Shown: piece after piece, positions 11,577 through 19,378 of the stretch
Position numbering within the stretch: position 1 is the first letter of the stretch
Layout: the number at the start of each line of letters is the position of its first letter
Source: Aeromonas veronii bv. veronii
GTDB lineage: Bacteria; Pseudomonadota; Gammaproteobacteria; Enterobacterales; Aeromonadaceae
Assembly: GCF_000820225.1 (NCBI RefSeq)
Contig: NZ_CDDK01000024.1
Coordinates: 40,020-104,019, forward strand
Direction: 5' to 3'
Length of the DNA stretch: 64,000 bases
Position numbers and translations under genes: made by a program
Notes under the pieces: model-generated
The model's database searches: none
The model's input: only the letters and a program-made list of their open reading frames with translations
Told to the model about the DNA's origin: nothing

Positions 11577-12827
11577 TTAACCAGCGTAGAGGGTGTTGAT
11601 CTCGTCGGCCAGAATGGCGATACCGCGGCGCACCAGCTCCTCGCTCTGGGAGTAGTTGAGGCGGATGCACTCCTGGCTGTGACGCCACTCGGGGTCATCA
11701 ATGCCGGGAAAGAAGTAGTGACCCGGCACGATCAGCAGGTTCTTCGCCTTCAGTCGCTCGTACAGTTCCTGACAGTGGAGCGGTAAGCCTTCAAACCAGA
11801 GCCAGAGGAAGAGGGCGCCTTCCGGCTTGTGGATATGGAAGCGCTGGTCGGGGATCGCTTCACGCAGCAGCTGTACCGCCAGCTCCGCCTTCTGTTGATA
11901 GAAGGGTTTTACTACTTGCTCGCTGAGGGTGATGATATCGCCGCTCTCGATCATCGGGATGGTGATGGCGGGCCCCAGACTGCCCGGCGCCAGATTGATG
12001 ATGCCGCTCAGGTTGGTGATGGCCTGGATGATCTTCTCGTCGGCAATGACGATGCCGCAGCGGGTGCCTGGCAGGCCGAGCTTGGAGAGGCTCATGCAGA
12101 GGATGGTGTTGGCGTTCCAGAATGGCTTGGCTTCGCTGAAGATGATGCCCGGGAAGGGGACGCCGTAGGCGTTGTCGATCAGCAGCGGAATTCCCTTGTC
12201 GCGGGCGATCTGATCGAGGTGCTCGATCTCTTCGTCGGTCAGCACATTGCCGGTGGGGTTGGTCGGGCGGGAGACGCAGATCACCCCGATATCGTCACCT
12301 ACCTGCAGGCTCTCGAAATCCACGTGGTATTTGAACTGGCCATCGGGCAGCTTCTCGATGGTGGGTTTGTAGGCCACGAAGTAGTCGTCGGTCAGCGCCG
12401 AGTCGGCATAGCCGATGTATTCAGGGGCGAGCGGGAACAGCACCTTCTTCTTGCGGCCATCGGCAAATTCGCCAGCCAGCAGGTTGAACAGGTAGAAGAA
12501 GGCATTCTGACTGCCGTTGGTCAGGGCGATATTGCGGGCCGAGATATCCCAGCCCAGCTCCTTGCTGAGCAGGGAGGCCAGCGCTTTGGTGAACCTGTCT
12601 TTGCCCTGTGGGCCGTCGTAGTTGGCCATCGCTTTGACCAGCTCGCCGTTGTCGAGCAGGCTCTTGGCCTCGGCCTGAAAGCGTTCCAGCATGGCGGGGA
12701 TCGGGGCCGGATTGCCGCCACCCAGCATGATGGCGTCCGGATTGGTCAGCCCCTGATTGAGGTCATCCATGAGTTGGGTAATACCGGCGTGGCGAGTGAA
12801 CTTCTCGCCGAACAAGGAAAATTCCAT
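11577..12827 (-). CDS. avtA: Valine-pyruvate aminotransferase
   Basis: PLP-dependent class I/II aminotransferase (transaminase C) that exchanges amino groups between alanine/pyruvate and valine/2-ketoisovalerate; 416 aa against 417 in E. coli. Strong family matches are FSLFGEKFTRHAGITQLMDDL at the N-terminus, MLGGGNPAPIP, NYDGPQGK, LTNGSQNAFFYLFNLLAG and CVSRPTNPTGNV. The PLP lysine lies in SLSKLGLPGTRCG. The gene is convergent with ibpB and shares its terminator. Upstream, 12828-13119 holds a parS-like site and an AT-rich stretch but no gene. Confidence 0.95.
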   Translation of the reverse strand: MEFSLFGEKFTRHAGITQLMDDLNQGLTNPDAIMLGGGNPAPIPAMLERFQAEAKSLLDNGELVKAMANYDGPQGKDRFTKALASLLSKELGWDISARNIALTNGSQNAFFYLFNLLAGEFADGRKKKVLFPLAPEYIGYADSALTDDYFVAYKPTIEKLPDGQFKYHVDFESLQVGDDIGVICVSRPTNPTGNVLTDEEIEHLDQIARDKGIPLLIDNAYGVPFPGIIFSEAKPFWNANTILCMSLSKLGLPGTRCGIVIADEKIIQAITNLSGIINLAPGSLGPAITIPMIESGDIITLSEQVVKPFYQQKAELAVQLLREAIPDQRFHIHKPEGALFLWLWFEGLPLHCQELYERLKAKNLLIVPGHYFFPGIDDPEWRHSQECIRLNYSQSEELVRRGIAILADEINTLYAG

Positions 12828-12908
12828 TCGGTGGCAGATCCAGAGTCAGTTACGAAGATGTAGCACCATAGCTCAGTTTAAAAGCAGGTGTCGATCAAAA
12901 AGATGGGA

Positions 12909-12924
12909 CGTTCCACGTGGAACA
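12909..12924. other. parS: parS-like partition site upstream of avtA
   Basis: CGTTCCACGTGGAACA differs from the perfect palindrome in recF only at the first base. It lies in the 292-bp gap between avtA and the small secreted-protein gene. Confidence 0.8.
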
Positions 12925-13119
12925 TGGTGCAAAAATCAAGCGTGGTTAAAAGCACCAACTGTTGGTTTAAAAATGACCGAGCGGGATGCATTTTGCGACT
13001 CAATTTGGTATCGAGATATAGTTAATTTAAACGAAATCATCATGTTATGAATTGCGTGAGGATTGGCACAACTATTGGAATAGCTATCTGGTCATCTCAA
13101 CCATACCGGAGCAAACCAG

Positions 13120-13353
13120 ATGAAAAGCCTGATCGCTACCCTGATTGTGAGTGCCCTGAGCCTGAACGTGATGGCCAACGAAAACCCGCGGCCCGAGCTG
13201 GAGAGTGTCCAGCTGGAGCAGGATGTGCAGAGCGAATTGCAACAGGCATCCCATGCCGTGGTGCAGGATGCGCTGCACAATCTCAAGCCGCTGGCGCTGG
13301 ATACCCTGGTGGTGGAAGCGAGCCAGGCTGTGGCGACTCACCCCGAGAGCTGA
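13120..13353 (+). CDS. Small secreted protein of unknown function
   Basis: 77-aa protein with a clear Sec signal peptide: MKSLIATLIVSALSLNVMA, cleaved before NENPRPE. The mature 58 aa are polar and probably helical (QLEQDVQSELQQASHAVVQDAL). The start has CCGGAG about 8 nt upstream. The last 71 nt overlap the 3' end of the convergent AraC-type gene, so the two transcripts are complementary there. I do not recognise the family. The signal peptide and ribosome site argue that it is real. Confidence 0.7.
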   Translation: MKSLIATLIVSALSLNVMANENPRPELESVQLEQDVQSELQQASHAVVQDALHNLKPLALDTLVVEASQAVATHPES

Positions 13354-14107
13354 GATAGCGCAGGGGCGTCTGTCCCGTATGTTGTTTGAAGAAGCTGATA
13401 AAGGCGCTGTCGCTGGAGAACTCCAGCGCAGCGGCAATCCGGCTGATGGACTCGCTTTCTGCCAGCAGCTCCATGGCGCGCAACAGCCGCCACTGCTGAC
13501 GCCACGCCTGATAGCTCATGCCTGTTTCCCGCATAAAGATGCGGCCAATGGTCTTGTCACTGGCACCCACCCGTTCGGCCAGCCGGTTGAGCCGATCGGG
13601 CAGGGCATTCCCCCGTTTCAACTGCTGTAGCCAGTCGCCCAGTCTGGGATCGGTCGGTAGCGGCAACTGCCACGACTCCCGTGGCGCCAGCCCCAACTCC
13701 TCCATAAACAGTGCAATCGTCCGTTGCAGCTGCTCTTGCGGTTTGTCCCACGGCCAGAGCGCCATCCGCTCGATCAGTTCGTGCAGCAGCGGATTGACCG
13801 CCAGCACCTCCACCGTGCCGGGCAACTCGGGGTGCGGCTGGAAGTAGAGGGAGCGGTAGGCCACCACACCACGCATCAATACTCGATGAGCTGTGCCCGC
13901 TGGCAGCCAGGCGGCGCGGGTGGGCGGCAGCAAGCAGACCCGACCTTCCAGCTCCATGGTCATGCAGCCGGATTGGGCGAACAACAGCTGATGGCGTTGA
14001 TGTTGATGCAGACCCGAGTCGTGCCAGCCAAGAGCGGAGGCGATGCCGATCACGCTGCCCGTCAGCTGGTCGGGGTCAAAAGGGTGATCGGGAAGAATAA
14101 AGGCCAT
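13283..14107 (-). CDS. AraC-family regulator with cupin-type sensor domain
   Basis: 274-aa regulator. Residues about 30-80 resemble the AraC_N cupin (HQHQRHQLLFAQSGCMTMEL, WLPAGTAHRVLM), the usual ligand pocket. Residues about 155-250 are the AraC DNA-binding domain (LAERVGASDKTIGRIFMRETG, AALEFSSDSAFISFFKQHTGQTPLRY). A Pro/Ser-rich tail (about 22 residues) continues beyond the domain and overlaps the small secreted gene. It is divergent from an MFS exporter 92 nt away, an arrangement typical of a local activator of the exporter, as in E. coli NimR/NimT. The inducer is unknown. Confidence 0.82.
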   Translation of the reverse strand: MAFILPDHPFDPDQLTGSVIGIASALGWHDSGLHQHQRHQLLFAQSGCMTMELEGRVCLLPPTRAAWLPAGTAHRVLMRGVVAYRSLYFQPHPELPGTVEVLAVNPLLHELIERMALWPWDKPQEQLQRTIALFMEELGLAPRESWQLPLPTDPRLGDWLQQLKRGNALPDRLNRLAERVGASDKTIGRIFMRETGMSYQAWRQQWRLLRAMELLAESESISRIAAALEFSSDSAFISFFKQHTGQTPLRYLSSRGESPQPGSLPPPGYPAPAA

Positions 14108-14199
14108 ATGTCCGATTTTTGATGTTTATAGTCCCACTTATTGTAATCAGACAAATGGCATCTCTCTAGAATGGCGACCTCTTGTGAAGGAGGTTTGTC

Positions 14200-15327
14200 A
14201 TGAACAACAAGTTGCCACCGCTCTGGCTGGTGGTGGGATTGATGATGTTTCCCCAAATTGTGGAGACCATCTACAGCCCGGTCCTGACCCACATCGCCAC
14301 CCAGTTTCGGGTGAGCGAGGGGCAGGCATCCCAGACTCTGTCGGTCTATTTTCTGGCGTTTGCGGTGGGCGTGGTCTGCTGGGGACGGCTCTGCGATCTG
14401 ATTGGGCGGCGTCCCGCCATGCTGGCCGGTCTGCTCACCTATGGTGTAGGCACCCTGCTGGCGCTGCTGGCCAATCAGTTTGAAACCCTGCTGCTGGCCC
14501 GGGTTATCTCGGCCTTTGGCGCTGCGGTGGGCTCCGTGGTGACCCAGACCATGCTGCGCGATAGCTATCAGGGCAGCGATCTGGCGCGGGTCTTCTCGGT
14601 GATGGGCATTGCGCTCTCACTGAGCCCAGTGCTGGGGCTGCTCAGTGGTGGCCAGCTGGCGAGCGGGTTCGGCTATCTCGGAGTGTTCAGCGGTCTGCTG
14701 GTCCTGGCGGTAGGTTTGCTGCTGGTGACCTGCTGGCAGCTGCCGGAAACCCGCCCGGTTACTACCCAGCGAGTCGCACTCTGGCCGCTGGCGTGCCGGA
14801 TGATGAAGGATGGCGGACTCTGGCGCAGTGCCATGCTGGTCGCCCTGTTCAACACCATGCTGTTTGGCTACTACAGTCTGGCCCCATTCCTGTTTGCCGG
14901 ATTGGGATTGAGCACCGGCGAGTTTGGCTATTCGGGGATCTTGCTGGCGCTGGCGACTCTGCTCGGCAGCCTGCTCAACAAGCATCTGCTGGGGAGGGGG
15001 TGGCTGCCGTCCTCTCTGGTCAGGTTGGCTTGCGCTCTGGCGTTGGTCGCCGGGCTGCTGGTCTGGGCGACTCAGGCCAGCCTCTGGTTCCTGTTGCCCA
15101 TGATGGGTGTAGTCATCGCTTTTGGGCTGGCGATCCCCAATGTGCTGAGTCAGGCGCTGCTGGCCTATCGCGAGGTGGCAGGCAGCGCTGGCGCCCTGTT
15201 CGGGCTTGGCTACTACCTGCTGCTCAGTCTGGGGTTGGCGGTAGCGGCCGGATTGCAGGATCTCGGCCTGTTGCTGAGTGGCTGCGGTCTATTGGCGCTG
15301 ATTTGCAGTGGGCGTCGTTCCACGTGA
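14200..15327 (+). CDS. MFS drug-resistance-type transporter (Bcr/CflA-like)
   Basis: Twelve-helix major facilitator of 375 aa. The motif A loop between helices 2 and 3 is present (GRLCDLIGRRPAM, about residues 62-74), and a motif C-like helix 5 follows (SLSPVLGLLSGGQLA). The start has AAGGAGG about 7 nt upstream. It is divergent from the AraC-type regulator, suggesting inducible efflux of a small molecule. The stop codon TGA at 15325-15327 lies within a parS-like site, and kdpE ends just 4 nt beyond on the opposite strand. Confidence 0.82.
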   Translation: MNNKLPPLWLVVGLMMFPQIVETIYSPVLTHIATQFRVSEGQASQTLSVYFLAFAVGVVCWGRLCDLIGRRPAMLAGLLTYGVGTLLALLANQFETLLLARVISAFGAAVGSVVTQTMLRDSYQGSDLARVFSVMGIALSLSPVLGLLSGGQLASGFGYLGVFSGLLVLAVGLLLVTCWQLPETRPVTTQRVALWPLACRMMKDGGLWRSAMLVALFNTMLFGYYSLAPFLFAGLGLSTGEFGYSGILLALATLLGSLLNKHLLGRGWLPSSLVRLACALALVAGLLVWATQASLWFLLPMMGVVIAFGLAIPNVLSQALLAYREVAGSAGALFGLGYYLLLSLGLAVAAGLQDLGLLLSGCGLLALICSGRRST

Positions 15328-15331
15328 AACA
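15316..15331. other. parS: parS-like partition site over the MFS stop codon
   Basis: CGTTCCACGTGAAACA has the same sequence as the site at 8428. It supplies the last codons and stop (TCC ACG TGA) of the MFS gene and ends one base before the kdpE stop. Confidence 0.75.
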
Positions 15332-16015
15332 TCAGTTGCCGATAAAACGGTAGCCGATACCGGATTCGGTCTCGATAAGCGTCGGTTGCTGGGGGTTATC
15401 CCCCAGCTTTTTGCGCAGGCTGGCGATGACGATGCGCAGGTAGTGGGTGTCTTCCTTGTGGCTCGGCCCCCAGATGTCATTGAGCAGCTGGGTCTGCATC
15501 ACCAGCTTGCCGGGGTGGCACACCAGCGCCTGCAGCAGGGCGAACTCCTTGCGGGAGAGGGGGATCTCCTCCTCCTTCATGGTCACCTTGTGGCTGCTGA
15601 TATCGAGCGTCAGGCCGCATTGGGGGAAGTGGCGCCGTTCGCCACTGCTGACACCAGCCCGCTGGCGCAAGAGCACGCGAATGCGGGCCATCATCTCGCC
15701 GATGCCAAACGGCTTGCTCATGTAGTCGTTGGCACCGGCATCCAGCAAGCGCACCTTCTCCTGCTCCGAATCACGGGCCGACAGCACCAGCACAGGATTG
15801 GGGTGGTGTTCGCGAATGGCCTGCAACACCTGAATGCCATCGCCATCCGGCAGACCGAGATCGAGGATCACCAGATCGGGGTTGAGGTGGCGATACTGCT
15901 CCAGCCCTTCATTGACCCCCACCGCCTCACTCACCTGATGCCCCTCGGCAATCAGGCTGATCCGCAGAAAGCGACGGATCGCCGCTTCATCATCTATGAC
16001 CAGAATGTGCGCCAT
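15332..16015 (-). CDS. kdpE: Response regulator KdpE
   Basis: OmpR-family response regulator of 227 aa that activates kdpFABC under potassium limitation or salt stress. The receiver domain shows the acidic pair (VIDDE), the phospho-Asp in DLVILDLGLPDGDG (about residue 52) and the Lys of MSKPFG. The winged-helix effector domain lies in the C-terminal half (LSRKEFALLQALVCHPGKLV, THYLRIVIASLRKKLGDNP). GGAGG lies about 6-8 nt before the ATG. It is last in the operon and ends 4 nt from the convergent MFS gene. Confidence 0.96.
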   Translation of the reverse strand: MAHILVIDDEAAIRRFLRISLIAEGHQVSEAVGVNEGLEQYRHLNPDLVILDLGLPDGDGIQVLQAIREHHPNPVLVLSARDSEQEKVRLLDAGANDYMSKPFGIGEMMARIRVLLRQRAGVSSGERRHFPQCGLTLDISSHKVTMKEEEIPLSRKEFALLQALVCHPGKLVMQTQLLNDIWGPSHKEDTHYLRIVIASLRKKLGDNPQQPTLIETESGIGYRFIGN

Positions 16016-16095
16016 CGAACCTCCAGAGGCGAATGGTGGGAGGGGCTGAGTGACCCGATCTGGCGGTCAGCCATCAGACCTCCGGTGAATTGAGA
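16013..16095 (-). repeat. Possible duplicated kdpD/kdpE boundary
   Basis: The end of kdpD reads ATTCACC..GGAGGTCTGATGGC. The sequence just before kdpE reads ATTCGCCTCTGGAGGTTCGATGGC, 59 bp later. The first copy's ATG, overlapping the kdpD stop as TGATG, opens a reading frame starting MADRQIGSLSPSHHSPLEV. It resembles the KdpE start (MAH) and the KdpD end (LNSPEV), but the stop is changed from TGA to CGA. Similarity is partly explained by two ribosome sites, so this is a weaker case. Confidence 0.45.
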
Positions 16096-18662
16096 GCGAG
16101 CGGCAGGGAGATGCGCATGCAGGTTCCGTTGCCATTGGGGCCGGAGAAGGCCCAAATCTTGCCGCCGTGGGCCTCTATCATAGCGCGGGAAATGGCGAGG
16201 CCAAGTCCGGTGCCACGGCTACCGCAATCGCCCACCGGCTGGGTGTAGAAGAGGTTGAAGATCTTCTCCCGATCCGATTCGGCGATACCGACCCCGATAT
16301 CGATGATGTCGATGATGAGGTCGGGTTCGGCCACCATTACCTTGAACTCGATGGGGGTGCCTGCCGGCGAGTAGCGAGAGGCGTTGTCGAGGATATTGAC
16401 CAGCACCTGCTCGATCAGGGCGCCGTGCACATAGAGCTGGGGCACATGCTGATCGAAATGGACCCGCAGCTTGTGCTGGCGCCAGGAGGAGTCGAGCCGC
16501 TTACGGGCGCTCTCCACCAGATCCGCCAGATCGACCCAGTCTCGTTTCAGCTGGAAGTCGGGGGAGCCGATGCGGGTCATATCCAGCAGATTCTGCACAT
16601 AGCTGTGCAGGCGGCGCGCCTCCTCCTGCACCGAGTGGAGCAGTTCGTCACGGTCTTCGGCGGGGATCCGGTCACCATATTCCAGCAGGGTGCTGCCAGC
16701 CCCCATGATGGTGGCCAGCGGTGTCTTCAAATCGTGGGAGACCGAGGAGAGCAGGGCGGCGCGCATCCGGTCGGTCTCCGCTTGCAACTGACTGTCGGCC
16801 AGCCGCTCGTTGAGGTCGATCCGCGCCAGCGCGGCGCGAATGTCGGTGAGCAGCGCTTGTAGCTGGTGTTCGGCAGAGGAGGAGAGCGGATTGGCCAGCG
16901 TTATGCCGATCACCAGATCATCGCTGAGGTGGTGATACTGGGCTTCGGCGGCATTGAGAGTTGCGGTGTGGGCTCCGGCGCTCTGCTTCTGGGCCAGACA
17001 CCAGTCGATGGCCGCCTTGTCGGTCTGGCCTGGCCTGTGCTTCTCGTTGCCGAGCCTGTCGTTGAATTCCTTGTCGATCACCACGGTCGGCTGGCCGAGC
17101 GCCAGTGAAATGGCCTGGGCACCTTGTCTCAAAACCTCCTCCGGGCTGCTGGCAGTGGCCAGCCCCTGACTGAGGGAGAGCAGGGCATTGCCCAGCTGCT
17201 GGGTCTCGCGCAGACCGATCAGCTGTTGCCGCTGGCGGGAGGCGAGCCGCCCCGCGGTCATGCCGACGATAAGCAGCACAAACAGGGTGAGCAGATCGCT
17301 GTGGTTGGCGACGCTCAGGGAGAAGTAGGGGGCGGTGAAGAGCAGATTGTGGGCGATAAAGCCCAGCACAGCCGCCAGCGTGGCGGGTACCAGACTGGTG
17401 GTGAGGGCCGTCGCCAGCACCCCCAGCACGAAGATGAGCGGTAACGCTGCGGGGGGCAGCCAGTAGGAGAGCCCCCAGGCGGCGGCCGAGGTGATCCCCA
17501 TGATGGTCACCGCCAGCAGGCTGTGGTGAATATCCTTCGGGGTCGGGACGCGCATCCCTACTTCGGGCTTCTGCTTCTCGGTATCGACCAGCGTGATTTC
17601 GAGCCCCTGAGCCTGCTTGAGCAGGTGTTGCACCAGCGAGCGACGCCACGGCGCCTTGTGGGGTTTGCCGAGCAGCAGCTGGGAGACCTGCTGCTGTTCG
17701 GCGGTCTCCAGCAGGGTGTTGGCGACCGCCGGGCTGGATAGCGTCAGCACCTTGGCGCCGAGGTGGGAGGCGAGCGCCAGCGCCTGCTCCACATCGGCAG
17801 AGCGGCGGCCATTGCTGTCGACATGCACCACCAGCCAGGGGAGTTGGCGGCGCTGGGCAAAGCGGTGGCCGTAGCGCACCAGTGCCGAGCCGTGCAGGTC
17901 GCCGAGGCAAACCATCAACTTGCCCCGCAGCGGCAAGGTGCTCTTGCCTGCTGCCTGCCACTGCAGTTGCAGATCGCCCTCCACATGGCTGGCGGCAGTC
18001 TGCATCGCCAGCTCCCGCAATGCGGTGAGGTTGTTGAGGGAGAAGAAGGATTGCAATGCAGCCTTGGCCTGATGGGGAACATAGACCTTGCCCTCCTTGA
18101 GGCGGCCGAGCAGCTCCTTGGGGGGCAGGTCGATCAGCACCAGACTGTCGGCTTCCAGTAGCACCTGATCGGGCAGAGTCTCTTTCACCCTGACCCCGGT
18201 CAGCTGCCACACCAGATCGTTGAGGCTCTCCAGATGCTGCACGTTGAGGGTGGTGTAGACGTCGATCCCGGCGTTGAGCAGCTCCTCCACATCCTGCCAG
18301 CGCTTCTCGTGGCGGCTGCCGGGGGCGTTGCTGTGGGCCAGCTCGTCCACCACGGCGATGGCCGGTTTGCGGGCGAGCAGGCCGTCGAGATCCATCTCCT
18401 CCAGTCGCTGCTGGCGGTGCATGTGGATCTTGCGCGGCATGATGGCGAGCTTGTCGAGCAGAGCCAGGGTCTCCTGACGGCCATGGGTCTCCACCACGCC
18501 GATCAGGATGTCGACCCCCTCTTTGGCCTGTTCCCGCACCGCCTGCAACATGGCGTAGGTCTTGCCGACGCCGGGAGCGGCGCCGAGAAACACCTTCAGC
18601 TTGCCCTTGTGCTCCTGTTCCAGGCTCGCCAGCAGGGCGTCGGCCCTTACCTCATCACGCAT
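16074..18662 (-). CDS. kdpD: Sensor histidine kinase KdpD
   Basis: Membrane sensor kinase/phosphatase for KdpE, 862 aa, slightly shorter than E. coli (894). Order: cytoplasmic KdpD domain with Walker A GAAPGVGKTYAML (about 26-38), a USP-like domain, four membrane helices (about 390-485), a GAF-like region, the H-box SSVSHDLKTPLATIMG (about 640-655) and an HATPase domain ending in GTGLGLAISRAMIEAHGGKIW. I chose the second Met (MRDEVRADALL), since GGAG lies 8 nt before it but only 1-2 nt before the Met two codons earlier. The N-terminal codons are duplicated just upstream. Confidence 0.95.
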   Translation of the reverse strand: MRDEVRADALLASLEQEHKGKLKVFLGAAPGVGKTYAMLQAVREQAKEGVDILIGVVETHGRQETLALLDKLAIMPRKIHMHRQQRLEEMDLDGLLARKPAIAVVDELAHSNAPGSRHEKRWQDVEELLNAGIDVYTTLNVQHLESLNDLVWQLTGVRVKETLPDQVLLEADSLVLIDLPPKELLGRLKEGKVYVPHQAKAALQSFFSLNNLTALRELAMQTAASHVEGDLQLQWQAAGKSTLPLRGKLMVCLGDLHGSALVRYGHRFAQRRQLPWLVVHVDSNGRRSADVEQALALASHLGAKVLTLSSPAVANTLLETAEQQQVSQLLLGKPHKAPWRRSLVQHLLKQAQGLEITLVDTEKQKPEVGMRVPTPKDIHHSLLAVTIMGITSAAAWGLSYWLPPAALPLIFVLGVLATALTTSLVPATLAAVLGFIAHNLLFTAPYFSLSVANHSDLLTLFVLLIVGMTAGRLASRQRQQLIGLRETQQLGNALLSLSQGLATASSPEEVLRQGAQAISLALGQPTVVIDKEFNDRLGNEKHRPGQTDKAAIDWCLAQKQSAGAHTATLNAAEAQYHHLSDDLVIGITLANPLSSSAEHQLQALLTDIRAALARIDLNERLADSQLQAETDRMRAALLSSVSHDLKTPLATIMGAGSTLLEYGDRIPAEDRDELLHSVQEEARRLHSYVQNLLDMTRIGSPDFQLKRDWVDLADLVESARKRLDSSWRQHKLRVHFDQHVPQLYVHGALIEQVLVNILDNASRYSPAGTPIEFKVMVAEPDLIIDIIDIGVGIAESDREKIFNLFYTQPVGDCGSRGTGLGLAISRAMIEAHGGKIWAFSGPNGNGTCMRISLPLALNSPEV

Positions 18663-18720
18663 CCCCATGCTCCTGCATCAGACTCGTCAGCAGGGCATCA
18701 GCGCTTGCTACATCAGCCAT
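18606..18720 (-). repeat. Duplicated kdpD 5' end with mini-ORF
   Basis: Directly upstream of kdpD, a 21-codon ORF (18655-18720) encodes MADVASADALLTSLMQEHGD plus a final Ala, against MRDEVRADALLASLEQEH at the KdpD start. The DNA copies are 58 bp apart and clearly similar over about 54 bp. The last codons (MQEHGDA) also resemble the KdpC end (LEHQKGA), so it may be a start-of-kdpD/end-of-kdpC chimera. The mini-ORF has a good AGGGA ribosome site 6-7 nt before its ATG. Its stop overlaps the kdpD start region, so it may couple translation. Confidence 0.75.
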
Positions 18721-18780
18721 TGTTATCCCTATCGAGCCAACCGCCCGTTGCGAAAATCGAGGTCATCACCAAACCGGAAT

Positions 18781-18798
18781 GGGCGCCATCAGGCGCCC
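18781..18798 (-). other. Hairpin over the kdpC stop codon
   Basis: GGGCGCC-TGAT-GGCGCCC forms a perfect 7-bp stem with the kdpC stop codon in its loop. No T-run follows, so it is more likely an mRNA-stability or attenuation element between kdpC and kdpD than a full terminator. Confidence 0.5.
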
Positions 18799-19316
18799 TT
18801 TTGATGCTCCAGTTGCAGATTCAGCTGGAGAATGTTGACCACCTGCGGGCCAAGGATACCAGCTTGTGTGGCCGACTTGACCTGCTCCGTCAGTTGGGCG
18901 GGATCCAGTCCACGTTCTTTGGCGACGCGGTCGACCTGAGCCAGCACCGCATCCAGCGGCAGGTGGGGATCGAGGCCGGAGGCGGAGCGGGTCAGCATGG
19001 CGGGGGAGCTGGTTCCAGGCTGAGCCTTGGCTGCTTGTTCGGCAAACTCTGCCCGCAGCGGTGAGCTCATCCCCAGATTGCTGGCGCTGCCGCCTATGGT
19101 GTTGAAATCGCTGGCGGAGGGACGGGGATGGAAGTAGTCAGCCCGCTCGAATTTCTGCCCCAGCAGGGCGCTACCGATCAGTTGCTGCTTGCTGTCGGTC
19201 AGCTGGCTGCCGTTGGCCTGCCAGGGGAACAGCAGTTGGGCCAGCCCGGTGACGGCCAGCGGATAACCCACTCCCAGCAGCAGGGTCAGGGTCAACAGGG
19301 TTCTGATTGCTATCAT
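18789..19316 (-). CDS. kdpC: Potassium-transporting ATPase subunit KdpC
   Basis: Small single-span subunit of the KdpFABC complex, 175 aa. One N-terminal membrane helix (about residues 5-27: LLTLTLLLGVGYPLAVTGLAQ, quoted only to its core) is followed by a periplasmic domain with family motifs GSALLGQKF, YFHPRPSASD, SGSDPHLP-like ASGLDPHLPLDAV and VNILQLNLQL. It helps assemble and stabilise the KdpA-KdpB complex. The ATG is preceded by TTGGAGCAAGAGA. It lies 62 nt after kdpB, with a strong hairpin between. Confidence 0.95.
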   Translation of the reverse strand: MIAIRTLLTLTLLLGVGYPLAVTGLAQLLFPWQANGSQLTDSKQQLIGSALLGQKFERADYFHPRPSASDFNTIGGSASNLGMSSPLRAEFAEQAAKAQPGTSSPAMLTRSASGLDPHLPLDAVLAQVDRVAKERGLDPAQLTEQVKSATQAGILGPQVVNILQLNLQLEHQKGA

Positions 19317-19343
19317 GATTCTCTTGCTCCAAAAGGATGGTTG

Positions 19344-19368
19344 GGGATGCGGGTCTGACCCGCATCCC
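19344..19368 (-). other. Strong hairpin between kdpB and kdpC
   Basis: GGGATGCGGGT and ACCCGCATCCC form a perfect 11-bp stem around a 3-nt loop in the 62-nt spacer. It lacks a U-run. It may protect the 3' end of the upstream message and set the KdpB:KdpC ratio. Confidence 0.55.
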
Positions 19369-19378
19369 GGTTATGTCG

